Shown piece after piece: positions 7,397-14,753 of a stretch of DNA of 22,098 nucleotides. Each line of letters opens with the position of its first letter. Position 1 is the stretch's first letter. The DNA lies in contig DCUZ01000015.1 of assembly GCA_002327305.1 (NCBI GenBank), positions 1 through 22,098 of the forward strand. The letters are read 5' to 3'. Position numbers and translations under genes: made by a program. Source of the stretch: Holophagales bacterium UBA2201 (GTDB taxonomy: Bacteria; Acidobacteriota; Thermoanaerobaculia; UBA2201). The notes beneath the pieces are model-generated. The model had not been told where the DNA came from, did not search any database, and worked only from the letters and a program-made list of their open reading frames with translations.

Positions 7397-8020
7397 TCAT
7401 CCCGCCAAGGCGTTCAGCGCGTCCCGCCCCAGGACGCCGTACCACGCGGCGGCTCCCAGGATCCCGTGCCAAATCCCCAGGACCCAGAGGTTGGGATGGC
7501 GTAAATAGATCCACACCCAGGGGAGGGCGATGGCGAAGGTGAGCCCCATCAGGGGCCAATCCGGGGCATGGGCCAGGGAGAAGAGGGCGGCGCCGACCGC
7601 GACCGTGGCGGGCGCCCCCAGGAACGGACGCAGGTTGCGGACCAGGAGGGCGTTGAGGAGGAACTGCTGGGCCAGCCCCCAAACGGGATAGAGGGCCGCG
7701 ATCACCCAAAATGAGGGCGGGGGGGGGAAATGGCCCCGCCAAACGGCGAACGGGACGATGAGCGCCAGGGCGGCCGCGCCGACCAGCGAGGCCTCCGCCC
7801 CGCAGCGGCCCAGCGTGTCCCGGCGGAAGCCCCATGTCCGCCACAGGCCGGGCTCCCGGCGCAGGCGGAATACCAGGTAGGCCAGCCAGCCCGTGCAGGC
7901 CAGTGCCAGGAAGGGCCCCTTGGCTCCTTCGGCCGTCTCCGCGAGGAAGTTCAAGGCCGCGGTGGCGATGACCGCCGCGGCTTCTGCATAACCCCGCCGC
8001 CGCTCTTCATGGGATGGCAT
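7397..8020 (-). CDS. CPBP-family membrane protein with altered active site
   Basis: A 207-residue polytopic membrane protein resembling the CPBP (Abi/Rce1-like) intramembrane protease family. The conserved motifs occur in order, but motif 1, normally EExxxR, is QQFLLN (118-123): both glutamates and the arginine are replaced. Motif 2 retains histidine in FSLAH (His151) and motif 3 retains histidine in GIWHG (His185). Loss of the motif-1 glutamates argues against glutamate-type proteolysis, although a QQ-bearing subgroup could have another role. Start ATG 8020 is supported by a TATAAT 7 nt upstream (leaderless arrangement). The gene lies just upstream of the holin-4-like cluster and may be co-transcribed with it. 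Confidence 0.78.
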   Translation of the reverse strand: MPSHEERRRGYAEAAAVIATAALNFLAETAEGAKGPFLALACTGWLAYLVFRLRREPGLWRTWGFRRDTLGRCGAEASLVGAAALALIVPFAVWRGHFPPPPSFWVIAALYPVWGLAQQFLLNALLVRNLRPFLGAPATVAVGAALFSLAHAPDWPLMGLTFAIALPWVWIYLRHPNLWVLGIWHGILGAAAWYGVLGRDALNALAG

Positions 8021-8027
8021 TCCCGTT

Positions 8028-8035
8028 ATTATAAT
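8028..8035. promoter_or_regulatory. palindromic ATTATAAT serving two divergent promoters
   Basis: The octamer ATTATAAT reads TATAAT on the plus strand at 8030-8035 and TATAAT on the minus strand at 8033-8028. On the minus strand it is 7 nt from the CPBP-like ATG. On the plus strand it is 18 nt from the ATG of the short remnant ORF at 8054. Symmetric -10 elements are a known cause of divergent initiation. No strong -35 is visible on either side. Confidence 0.5.
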
Positions 8036-8053
8036 CGTTTAATAGCCGGCCCC

Positions 8054-8254
8054 ATGAACAGGCATCTTGTTCCCCTCCTTCTTCTCGCCGCGGCCCCGGC
8101 GCAGGGCCTGGAGAACGCCGGCCTGGGGCCCATCGAGATTGCCCCGCTGGGGCCCTCGATCGTGTTTCGGGAACCCCCCCCGTTCCTCTTATCCCCGCCC
8201 CGGGTGCCGTGAGGCCTGCGCTTCAATGTCGGCGTCAACTGGCTCAATACTTAG
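8054..8254 (+). pseudogene. remnant of an exported or outer-membrane protein gene
   Basis: The ATG at 8054 opens a 52-codon frame with a clear signal peptide (NRHLVPLLLLAAAPAQG) followed by GPIEIAPLGPSIVF and a proline-rich segment. It stops at TGA 8210-8212. The same frame continues without change of composition as GLRFNVGVNWLNT before TAG at 8252-8254, which reads like the next beta-strand of a longer barrel-type protein. I interpret this as the 5' end of a gene cut short by a nonsense change and by loss of the remainder next to the NrfD operon. It could also be a genuine tiny exported peptide. No Shine-Dalgarno sequence is visible before the ATG. Confidence 0.35.
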
Positions 8255-8283
8255 GCCGGGGGCCTTCAGCCTGGGGCCTGTTT

Positions 8284-9516
8284 CTACGTCCGCGCCATCC
8301 CCTTCTTTTGGGTGAATTCTCCGAGGATGATGGGGATGGCCACTTTGAGCATGAGGGTGAAGGCGAGGAACCCGATGGCAAAAACCCCTGACGCGACGAA
8401 AATCTCGGTCCACGATGGACGGTAGAAGTACAGCTCTCCGAGCGTGTCCGGCGTCAGCCCGGGGATGATGAGCCCCATCCCTTTCTCGATGTAGACGCTG
8501 GCGTAGATGAGGACGCACCCGAGGTTGAGGGTGATCCAGTTTTTCCTCGTTCGGGGGATCAGGAACAGGGTGAAGGCCGCCAGGCCGCAAAGGATGGATG
8601 CCCAGGCGAAGGGGACCAGGGTGCGGTGACCCTCCAGCCCGAAGTAGAGATAGCGGGTGAAGATGAGGTGCTCGGTCCCCGAGTAGAACTCCTTGAACAC
8701 CTCGGCTCCCGTGAGGAAGAGGTTGAACCCCATCGTGTAGGCCATCAGTTCGGCGATCTTGTGGAGGGCCTCGTCCTTGATCTCGAGGGGGGTGGTCCTC
8801 CGGAGGATCTGCAGGAGGATCAGGAGGATGGCCGGGCCCGAGCAGAAGGCCGAGGCCAGGAATTTGGGGGCCAGGATGGAGGAGTTCCAGAAGGGACGGG
8901 CGGCCAGGCCGTTGTAGAGGAAGGCGGTCACCGTGTGGATGCTCACGGCCATGGGGATGGAGAGGAGGACCAGGGGTTCCACGATGCGTCTGGCGTAGGC
9001 CTTTTCGGTGTAGGCGCAGTAGAGGAGGTAGGTGACCACGCTCCAGTTGAGAAGGAGGTAGGCGTTGAGGACGAGGGTGTCCCAGGCCAGGAGTGACTGG
9101 GGGAAGTTCAGCAGGCCGACGAAGGGGATGATGTGCCAGAACCGGTCGGGCCTCCCGAGGTCCACCAGGACGAACCCGAGGCACATGATAAGGGCGGAGA
9201 TTGCCAGCATTTCTCCGAGGATGGTGATCTCCTTGATGGGCTTCCAGTGGTAGATGTAGGCGGGGATCACCAGCATGATGGCGGCGGCGGCGATGCCGAC
9301 GAGGAAGGTGAAGTTGCCGATATAGAACCCCCAGGAAACGGGGTCGCGCATGTTCGTCACGATCAGCCCCTCGCGAAGCTGGGCGGTGTAGGCCGCCGCG
9401 CCGAGGGCGAGGAGTAGGAGGAGGAACCCGACCCACGCGTAGTAGAGCCGGTTCCCGGTCAGGATGAGGCGGACGCTGTCGAGGGCGAAGCGGCGGAGGT
9501 CGGAGAGGGTTTCCAT
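8284..9516 (-). CDS. NrfD/PsrC-family quinone-interacting membrane subunit
   Basis: A 410-residue integral membrane protein with about ten hydrophobic helices, of the NrfD/PsrC/HmcC/DsrP type. These subunits exchange electrons between (mena)quinone and a partner Fe-S protein. Visible features are the N-terminal RLILTGNRLYYAWVGFLLLL helix region, a WGFYIGNFTFLVGIAAAAIM segment, and DLGRPDRFWH (119-128) typical of the family. The start ATG at 9516 lies 4 nt after the stop of the Fe-S gene, with GGAG about 9 nt before it. It is the last gene of a four-gene redox operon and provides the membrane anchor and quinone site. Confidence 0.92.
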   Translation of the reverse strand: METLSDLRRFALDSVRLILTGNRLYYAWVGFLLLLLALGAAAYTAQLREGLIVTNMRDPVSWGFYIGNFTFLVGIAAAAIMLVIPAYIYHWKPIKEITILGEMLAISALIMCLGFVLVDLGRPDRFWHIIPFVGLLNFPQSLLAWDTLVLNAYLLLNWSVVTYLLYCAYTEKAYARRIVEPLVLLSIPMAVSIHTVTAFLYNGLAARPFWNSSILAPKFLASAFCSGPAILLILLQILRRTTPLEIKDEALHKIAELMAYTMGFNLFLTGAEVFKEFYSGTEHLIFTRYLYFGLEGHRTLVPFAWASILCGLAAFTLFLIPRTRKNWITLNLGCVLIYASVYIEKGMGLIIPGLTPDTLGELYFYRPSWTEIFVASGVFAIGFLAFTLMLKVAIPIILGEFTQKKGMART

Positions 9517-9520
9517 GGCG

Positions 9521-10447
9521 TCACGCTCCGTAGTAATAGAAGAACCTGGGCTGCGTGTTCAGGTCCTCCTTGAAGATGTAGACCCGCTTATGCTCGAGGA
9601 CGTACCGAACCTCGCTCTCCGGGTCCAGAAGGTTGCCGAATTTGCGCGTTCCGGTGGGGCAGGCCTCCACGCAGGCCGGATAGAGCCCCTTGCGCACGCG
9701 CTGGATGCAGAAGGTACATTTTTCCACAACGCCCTTGGGTCGCGGCCGGTTGCCCAGGAGGTGGGTCTCGGGGTTCAGCTCCCCAGCGGGCAGGGTCGGC
9801 TCGCCCCAGTTGAAGTGGCGGGCGCCGTAGGGGCAGGCGGCCATGCAGTAGCGACAGCCGATGCACCAGTTGTAGTCCACCACGGTGATGCCGTCGGGCT
9901 CCTGCCAGGTGGCCCGCACCGGGCACACCTTGACGCAGGGCGGGTTCTTGCACTGGTGGCACTGGACCGGCATGTAGAAGTGCCCCTCGGCGGGGACGAG
10001 GTCGTGGTCGTAGTACGGGTCGGCGTGGTGGATGTTGACGCCCCGCTCCTTCTCCATCTCCAGGACCCGGATCCAATGGATCTGCGGATCGCGGGACTGG
10101 TTGTTCTCACGCACGCAGGCGTAGACGCACCGGCGGCACCCGATGCAACGGCTCAAGTCGAGGGCGTACCCGAACTCGATGCCTGGAATGGGGGGCTCGT
10201 TGCCTACGCGCACGGAGGAACCGAATTTCTCCATGTGCTCCCGTTCGAGGCGGGCGATGAGCACCTCCACCTCGGCCGGGGAAAGCTGGTGGAACTGCCG
10301 CTGGAGGAACTCCTCGATGCTGCCGCCCTTGCAGGCGGTCAGGATGGCCGCCCCGACCGCGGCCGCGGCGCCGGCGAGAAAGCGGCGGCGGGAGGGACTG
10401 CCGCCGCACTCCTCGGGGAAGGGGGGACGGCGGGGGGCGTCACTCAT
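9521..10447 (-). CDS. Tat-exported 4x[4Fe-4S] ferredoxin-like electron transfer subunit
   Basis: A 308-residue protein of the HmcB/DsrO/NrfC type. The N-terminus has a twin-arginine signal SRRRFLAGAAAAVGAA (19-34) followed by LTAC with Cys39, so it may also be lipidated after Tat export. Four cysteine groups follow: CIGCRRCVYAC, CHQCKNPPCVKVCP, CIGCRYCMAACP, and CTFCIQRVRKGLYPACVEACP. These are enough for four cubane clusters that pass electrons between the NrfD subunit and the periplasmic haems. It overlaps the tetrahaem cytochrome gene by 8 bp at its start and is followed 4 nt later by nrfD, which indicates fixed stoichiometry within one complex. Confidence 0.94.
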   Translation of the reverse strand: MSDAPRRPPFPEECGGSPSRRRFLAGAAAAVGAAILTACKGGSIEEFLQRQFHQLSPAEVEVLIARLEREHMEKFGSSVRVGNEPPIPGIEFGYALDLSRCIGCRRCVYACVRENNQSRDPQIHWIRVLEMEKERGVNIHHADPYYDHDLVPAEGHFYMPVQCHQCKNPPCVKVCPVRATWQEPDGITVVDYNWCIGCRYCMAACPYGARHFNWGEPTLPAGELNPETHLLGNRPRPKGVVEKCTFCIQRVRKGLYPACVEACPTGTRKFGNLLDPESEVRYVLEHKRVYIFKEDLNTQPRFFYYYGA

Positions 10448-10991
10448 GATCCGCTTCCCCAGGCCTGACGGCCTGGCCCGGCCGCACCGGTGGCGGCTCG
10501 GGTTTCATGGGCTTGAAGCGGGGGGCGTGAGGATCGTGGCAGTGGGCGCAGAGGAGATACTGTTTCGGCCCGTTCCACGAGCCGGTCCGCTTGCCGTGGA
10601 CCCCGACCTTCCAGTCGCGCAACTTGTCGCCGTGACACTGCCCGCAGAGGAGATAGGATTCCGAAAACCCAATGAGCTGGCCGCCGGCCAGGCGCAATCT
10701 GTCGCGGTCGTCGGGGGCGTGGCAGTCCAGGCACCAGCGGTGCTCTTCGTCGTGCTTTAGGACGATATCGTCGTGCATGTCCGTCAGATCCCGCCTCCGT
10801 CGATCCACCTCCATCGAGGCGTGGCACTCGGAACAGGGGAAAATCCCCTCGGTCAGCGGCGGCGGGGGGACCCGAAAATCCTCCTTCGGCGCCCCCGCAA
10901 CGGTCGCCGGTCCGAGGGCCAGGGCCGCGAGCAGGAGGACCGCCCCGGCGGTCATGGGCGTCCTCGCGAAACGTTCGATCCGGGCCGTCAT
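10440..10991 (-). CDS. periplasmic tetrahaem cytochrome c
   Basis: A 183-residue exported protein with an N-terminal signal or anchor (residues about 12-33) and four CxxCH haem sites: CSECH (53-57), CLDCH (87-91), CGQCH (116-120) and CAHCH (148-152). Extra histidines (HDDIVLKHDEEH, GVHGK, HDPHAP) are available as distal ligands, so bis-His coordination is likely. The C-terminus is proline-rich and carries no haem. I cannot tie it to a named cytochrome family. Position suggests it links the 13-haem cytochrome to the Fe-S subunit. It starts 2 nt after the large cytochrome gene and overlaps the Fe-S gene. Confidence 0.9.
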   Translation of the reverse strand: MTARIERFARTPMTAGAVLLLAALALGPATVAGAPKEDFRVPPPPLTEGIFPCSECHASMEVDRRRRDLTDMHDDIVLKHDEEHRWCLDCHAPDDRDRLRLAGGQLIGFSESYLLCGQCHGDKLRDWKVGVHGKRTGSWNGPKQYLLCAHCHDPHAPRFKPMKPEPPPVRPGQAVRPGEADHE

Positions 10992-10993
10992 CG

Positions 10994-12805
10994 TCAGGAC
11001 CTGAAATCGTGGCAGTCGGCGCAGGGAGCGGGGGCGTGGTGGTCCTTCAAGTCCTCATGGCACCCGAGGCAGGTCTCACGGCCGCCGACCGACCAGGCGT
11101 GGGGCTTGTGGCAGTCGACACATTCCGAATCGGGGTGCATCCCCTTGGCGTGGAGCCCCGCGGGTTTCTCATGGCAGGACTTGCAATCGACCACCGGGAG
11201 TTTGAGGCCCGGCCGCTCATGGCAGTCCACGCACTCCATCGAGGCCATCATCGGCGCGGCGGTGTCCAGGCGGTGGCATTCGGCGCAGGAGAGGGGCGGC
11301 CGGTAGCCGGCGGCGTGGCACGCGTTGCAGAGGATCTCTTCGTGGCGTCCGGCCAGGGGCATGGGATGCCAGTTCTCGGCGATCGCGCCGGCGACCGACC
11401 CCAGGGGCAAAAGAGGGGTGCGCTGGGGCATGGTGTGGCAGAGGGTGCACCCGCGGCCGAGGACCGCGCCGTCCGCCGTGGCGTGGTTGCCGTCATGGCA
11501 GCGGAAACAGCCGGGCCAGTTGCGGTGCCCGATGTTGGAGGCGTAGGTGTTCCAGTTGACCTTCATCTTGGGGAAGATGCTCTGGCCGTAGAGGGTGATC
11601 AGGGCCTCGACGCCGTTTGCGATGTCGGTTTTCCGTTCGTCGGAGACGTCGGGGTACTTTTCCCGGTAGAACCCTTCGACGGCGGCCCGGATCCCGGCGG
11701 CGGCGGTCTCCTTGTCGGGGTATTCGGCCGTCAGGGCATCCACGGCCGTTTTCTTGAACCACGGAAGGTCGCGCAGTGAGGCTGCGCCGGTCAGGATCCG
11801 GTCCACGCCGTTTTCGGGGGCCTGGTAGATGTGCGTGGGGCGGTTGTGGCAGTCCATGCAGTCCAGGACCCGCCGGGGGAGGTGGGCGATCTCCTCCTCC
11901 GTCAGCAGGGAGGTCCGGTCGCGGTATTCCACCACCCGTCCGTCGCGCGAGCGGGCCTCCATCCAGGGGATGACCTGGTGCTTGCCGTCCGCCACGGCGA
12001 AGGTGATCCGGTTGGCGATGACCGTGTGCCAGTGGATCCCCTCGCCGGGCCCCAGCCGGCTCATCCCGCCGCCGGTTTTCAGGAGAAGGCTGATCTGCTC
12101 GGCCGAGTTGGCCTCGTTGTAGCGGAAGTGGGGGTTCTGCTGAAGTTGGGCGCCGTAAAACTTCTCGGGCCAGTGGCACTCCTCGCAGGTCTCCCGCGCC
12201 GGGCGCAGATTCTTGATGGGGACGGCGATGGGGCGCTCATAGCTGTTGGTCATCACCTTCACCACCTGGCGAAGGCCGGAAAGCTTGGATTTGACGTACC
12301 AGTCCACGCCGTGGCCGACATGGCACTGCACGCAGGTGACCCGCGCGTGGGGAGAGGCCTGGTAGGCGGAATGTTCGGGTTCCATGACGGTGTGGCAGAC
12401 GGTTCCGCAGAACCGGACCGATTCGGTGAAGATGAAGGCGTTGTATCCCACGAAGGCCATGAAGATGGCCAGCAAAGTCCCCCCCACCGCCCCCCAGACG
12501 AACAAGCGGCGATGGCGCTCGTCGTTGAGGTCCACCCTGGGGTAGGGAAGGGCTTCGGTGGTCCCGGCGCGCCTCCGGCGCAGACTCTCCCGGCGCATGC
12601 CCCAGAGGAACAGGAGGCCGCCGAAGGCCAGGCCGGCGGGGAAGATCATGAAGGTGAAAATGCCCAGGTAGGGGCTGGGGCTCTTCAGGGCGAACCCCCA
12701 CAGGAGCGTGGCGGCGATGAGGGCGGTGCTGACGGCGGCCGTGAGGAGGCCGAAGTAGCTGAGGATGTTGCGGTGAAGGCCTTGACCCTTGGGAATGTCC
12801 GTCAT
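10994..12805 (-). CDS. membrane-anchored 13-haem cytochrome c, NapC/NirT-like N-terminal part
   Basis: A 603-residue protein with two N-terminal hydrophobic helices (about 15-38 and 46-70), a third at about 102-122, and then a haem-rich extracytoplasmic part. The first haem site is CGTVCH (133-138), a CX3CH motif followed by TVM, as in NapC/NrfH-like quinol oxidases with a Met ligand. Twelve CxxCH sites follow: CVQCH, CEECH, CMDCH, CFRCH, CTLCH, CNACH, CAECH, CVDCH, CKSCH, CVDCH, CLGCH and CADCH. The last seven are crowded into about 120 residues. ATG 12805 is chosen with AGGAGG at 12818-12823, a long 12-nt spacing. A closer ATG at 12816 opens only a 4-codon ORF (MNIP) whose TGA overlaps the true start. 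First gene of the redox operon. Confidence 0.93.
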   Translation of the reverse strand: MTDIPKGQGLHRNILSYFGLLTAAVSTALIAATLLWGFALKSPSPYLGIFTFMIFPAGLAFGGLLFLWGMRRESLRRRRAGTTEALPYPRVDLNDERHRRLFVWGAVGGTLLAIFMAFVGYNAFIFTESVRFCGTVCHTVMEPEHSAYQASPHARVTCVQCHVGHGVDWYVKSKLSGLRQVVKVMTNSYERPIAVPIKNLRPARETCEECHWPEKFYGAQLQQNPHFRYNEANSAEQISLLLKTGGGMSRLGPGEGIHWHTVIANRITFAVADGKHQVIPWMEARSRDGRVVEYRDRTSLLTEEEIAHLPRRVLDCMDCHNRPTHIYQAPENGVDRILTGAASLRDLPWFKKTAVDALTAEYPDKETAAAGIRAAVEGFYREKYPDVSDERKTDIANGVEALITLYGQSIFPKMKVNWNTYASNIGHRNWPGCFRCHDGNHATADGAVLGRGCTLCHTMPQRTPLLPLGSVAGAIAENWHPMPLAGRHEEILCNACHAAGYRPPLSCAECHRLDTAAPMMASMECVDCHERPGLKLPVVDCKSCHEKPAGLHAKGMHPDSECVDCHKPHAWSVGGRETCLGCHEDLKDHHAPAPCADCHDFRS

Positions 12806-12984
12806 GGGATATTCATGCCTCCTAACGGTTGGGGCCGGAACCGCGGAGCATCCGGCCTGTGCCAGAGTTTAGCATAGCTGCCCACCGCGGGGGAAGGTGC
12901 AGGACGCCGAACGGTTTACACCGGGCCCCGACTCGGGTAGAATGGGCCATCCCTCCCCGTTTTGGGGAACGAAAGGACAACCGT
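12806..12984. other. divergent intergenic region
   Basis: Between the cytochrome operon (-) and the C69 dipeptidase (+). It holds the Shine-Dalgarno AGGAGG for the cytochrome (12818-12823, minus strand) and a good plus-strand promoter at 12915-12943. I do not see an equally convincing minus-strand promoter. Confidence 0.5.
12915..12943 (+). promoter_or_regulatory. sigma70-type promoter of C69 dipeptidase gene
   Basis: TTTACA (12915-12920) and TAGAAT (12938-12943) are separated by exactly 17 bp. Initiation near 12950 would leave a leader of about 35 nt that includes GAAAGGA (12971-12977), 7 nt before the ATG at 12985. This promoter therefore makes a conventional leadered mRNA. Confidence 0.6.
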
Positions 12985-14607
12985 ATGCGCGTACGCTCCG
13001 CCCTCACGCTCCTGGCCGTCGCGGCCCTCCTCCCGGCCCTTCTGCCCGCCTGCACCAATTTTCTCGTCACCAAGGGGGCCTCCGTCGACGGCTCGACGAT
13101 GATCACCTACTCCGCCGATTCCCACGAGTTCTACGGCGAACTCTACTACTATCCCCCGGGCATCCACCTGCCGGGCGAGATGCGCGAGGTGTACGACTGG
13201 AACACCGGCAAGTTCCTCGGCCGCATCCCCGAGGCGCCGGTCACCTACGCGGTGGTGGGGAACATGAACGAGCACCAATTGGCCATCGGCGAAACCACCT
13301 TCACCAACCGCAAGGAATTGGAGGGCGCCAAGGGGGTGACCGACTACGGTTCCCTGATGTACATCGCCCTCCAGCGGTGCAAAACGGCACGCGAGGCCAT
13401 CCTGTTGATGGGGGCCCTGGCCAACGAGCACGGCTACCCCTCCGACGGGGAAAGTTTCTCCGTGGCCGACCCCAACGAGGTGTGGATCTTCGAGATCGTC
13501 TCCAAGGGGCCCGACGAACTGGGCGCCGTCTGGGTGGCGTTGAAGGTCCCCGACGGCTATATTTGCGGCCACGCCAACCAGTCCCGAATCCGCCGGTTCC
13601 CCCTCAACGACCCGGCCAACTGCCTCTACAGCGCCGACGTGATCGCGTTCGCGCGCGGCAAGGGGTGGTTCTCCGGCAAGGATTCCGAGTTCTCGTTCGC
13701 CGACACCTACGCCCCGGCCGATTTCGGGGGCAAGCGGTTCTGCGAGTCCCGGGTCTGGGCCATGTTCAACCGGGCCGCCCCCTCGTTGAAGCTGTCCGCC
13801 GATTACATCAAGGGGCTGCCCGGCGCGGAGCCGATCCCCCTCTGGATCAAGCCGGACAAGAAACTTGCGGTGCGCGACGTCATGGAATTCATGCGCGATC
13901 ATTTCGAGGGGACCGATCTCGACATGACCAAGGATGTCGGGGCGGGCCCGTTCGTCCTTCCCTACCGCTGGCGGCCCCTCACCTGGAAGGTGGACGGCGT
14001 GGAGTACTTCAACGAGCGGGCCACCTCCACCCAGCAGACCGGCTTCTCCTTCGTCTCGCAGATGCGTTCCTGGCTCCCGGACCCCATCGGCGGGGTCCAC
14101 TGGTTCGGCCTGGACGACACCTTCTCCACCGTCTACATGCCCATGTACTGCGGCATCCGGAAGGCGCCCCACAATGTCGCCGTGGGGACCGGCTCGTTCA
14201 AGCAGTTCTCCTGGGACTCCGCCTGGTGGGTCTTCAACCTGGTCGCCAACTGGGCCTACGGCCGCTACAGCGACATGATCGTGGACATCCAGGGGGTCCA
14301 GCGGCAGTTCGAGGGGGAGTTCCTCTCCCGCCAGCCCGGGGTGGATGCCGAGGCCCTGCGGCTCCACAAGGAGTCGCCCGAGAAGGCCCGTGACTACCTG
14401 ACCGCCTATTCCTGCGGTGTCGCCGAGCGGGTGACCGCGCGGTGGCGGAAGTTGTTCGAGGAACTGTTCGTGAAATATCTCGACGGCAACGTCCGCGACA
14501 CCAACGGTGTGGCCAAGCATCCTCCCTACCCGGAGGCGTGGTACCGCCTGATCGTCCAGGAGACCGGGGACAAACTCAAGGTGGTGGAGGAACCCGCGAA
14601 GCCGTAG
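12985..14607 (+). CDS. secreted family C69 (U34) dipeptidase
   Basis: A 540-residue peptidase of the C69/PepD Ntn-hydrolase family, predicted to cleave dipeptides outside the cytoplasm. A signal sequence (residues 1-22) ends directly before Cys23 in PACTNFLVTKGAS-DGSTM, the family's N-terminal nucleophile that is exposed by processing. Other family landmarks are NMNEHQLAIGETTF, a VWIFEIV strand and GVHWFGLDDT. The PAC context looks a little like a lipobox, but the conserved catalytic cysteine is the more likely reading. ATG 12985 has GAAAGGA 7 nt upstream. Its stop codon is CCG-TAG-G, the same hexamer that starts the neighbouring REP elements. Confidence 0.9.
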   Translation: MRVRSALTLLAVAALLPALLPACTNFLVTKGASVDGSTMITYSADSHEFYGELYYYPPGIHLPGEMREVYDWNTGKFLGRIPEAPVTYAVVGNMNEHQLAIGETTFTNRKELEGAKGVTDYGSLMYIALQRCKTAREAILLMGALANEHGYPSDGESFSVADPNEVWIFEIVSKGPDELGAVWVALKVPDGYICGHANQSRIRRFPLNDPANCLYSADVIAFARGKGWFSGKDSEFSFADTYAPADFGGKRFCESRVWAMFNRAAPSLKLSADYIKGLPGAEPIPLWIKPDKKLAVRDVMEFMRDHFEGTDLDMTKDVGAGPFVLPYRWRPLTWKVDGVEYFNERATSTQQTGFSFVSQMRSWLPDPIGGVHWFGLDDTFSTVYMPMYCGIRKAPHNVAVGTGSFKQFSWDSAWWVFNLVANWAYGRYSDMIVDIQGVQRQFEGEFLSRQPGVDAEALRLHKESPEKARDYLTAYSCGVAERVTARWRKLFEELFVKYLDGNVRDTNGVAKHPPYPEAWYRLIVQETGDKLKVVEEPAKP

Positions 14608-14633
14608 GCGGTTGGATTATTCGTCGCCGTTCC

Positions 14634-14750
14634 GTAGGGGCGCAGCATGCTGCGCCCTTGGGATAATACGATTGGCCCGTAGGGGCGCAGCATGCTGCGC
14701 CCTTGGGACAATACGATTGGCACCCGTAGGGGCGCAGCATGCTGCGCCCC
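14634..14750 (+). repeat. left REP array, three copies
   Basis: Three copies of the perfect palindrome GGGCGCAGCATGCTGCGCCC lie at 14638-14657, 14683-14702 and 14730-14749. Each is preceded by CCGTAG on the plus strand. Spacing is 45 and 47 bp, and the linkers share TTGGGAYAATACGATTGGC. GTAG at the foot of a hairpin is the recognition tetranucleotide known for REP-associated tyrosine transposases. The array lies immediately 3' of the transposase gene and between it and the C69 gene. Confidence 0.92.
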
Positions 14751-14753
14751 TTT

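Noticed and set aside
8210..8212. In-frame TGA as a selenocysteine codon
   Set aside because: The continuation is only 13 codons, no SECIS-like hairpin follows, and no redox context is visible; a truncation is simpler.
11831..12877. Plus-strand open frame of 348 codons opposite the 13-haem cytochrome
   Set aside because: The cytochrome frame holds 13 haem motifs and membrane helices, and the opposite frame has no recognisable features.
12916..14520. Long minus-strand open frame of 534 codons opposite the C69 gene
   Set aside because: Antisense to a well-supported dipeptidase with catalytic Cys and signal sequence; its translation shows only composition bias.
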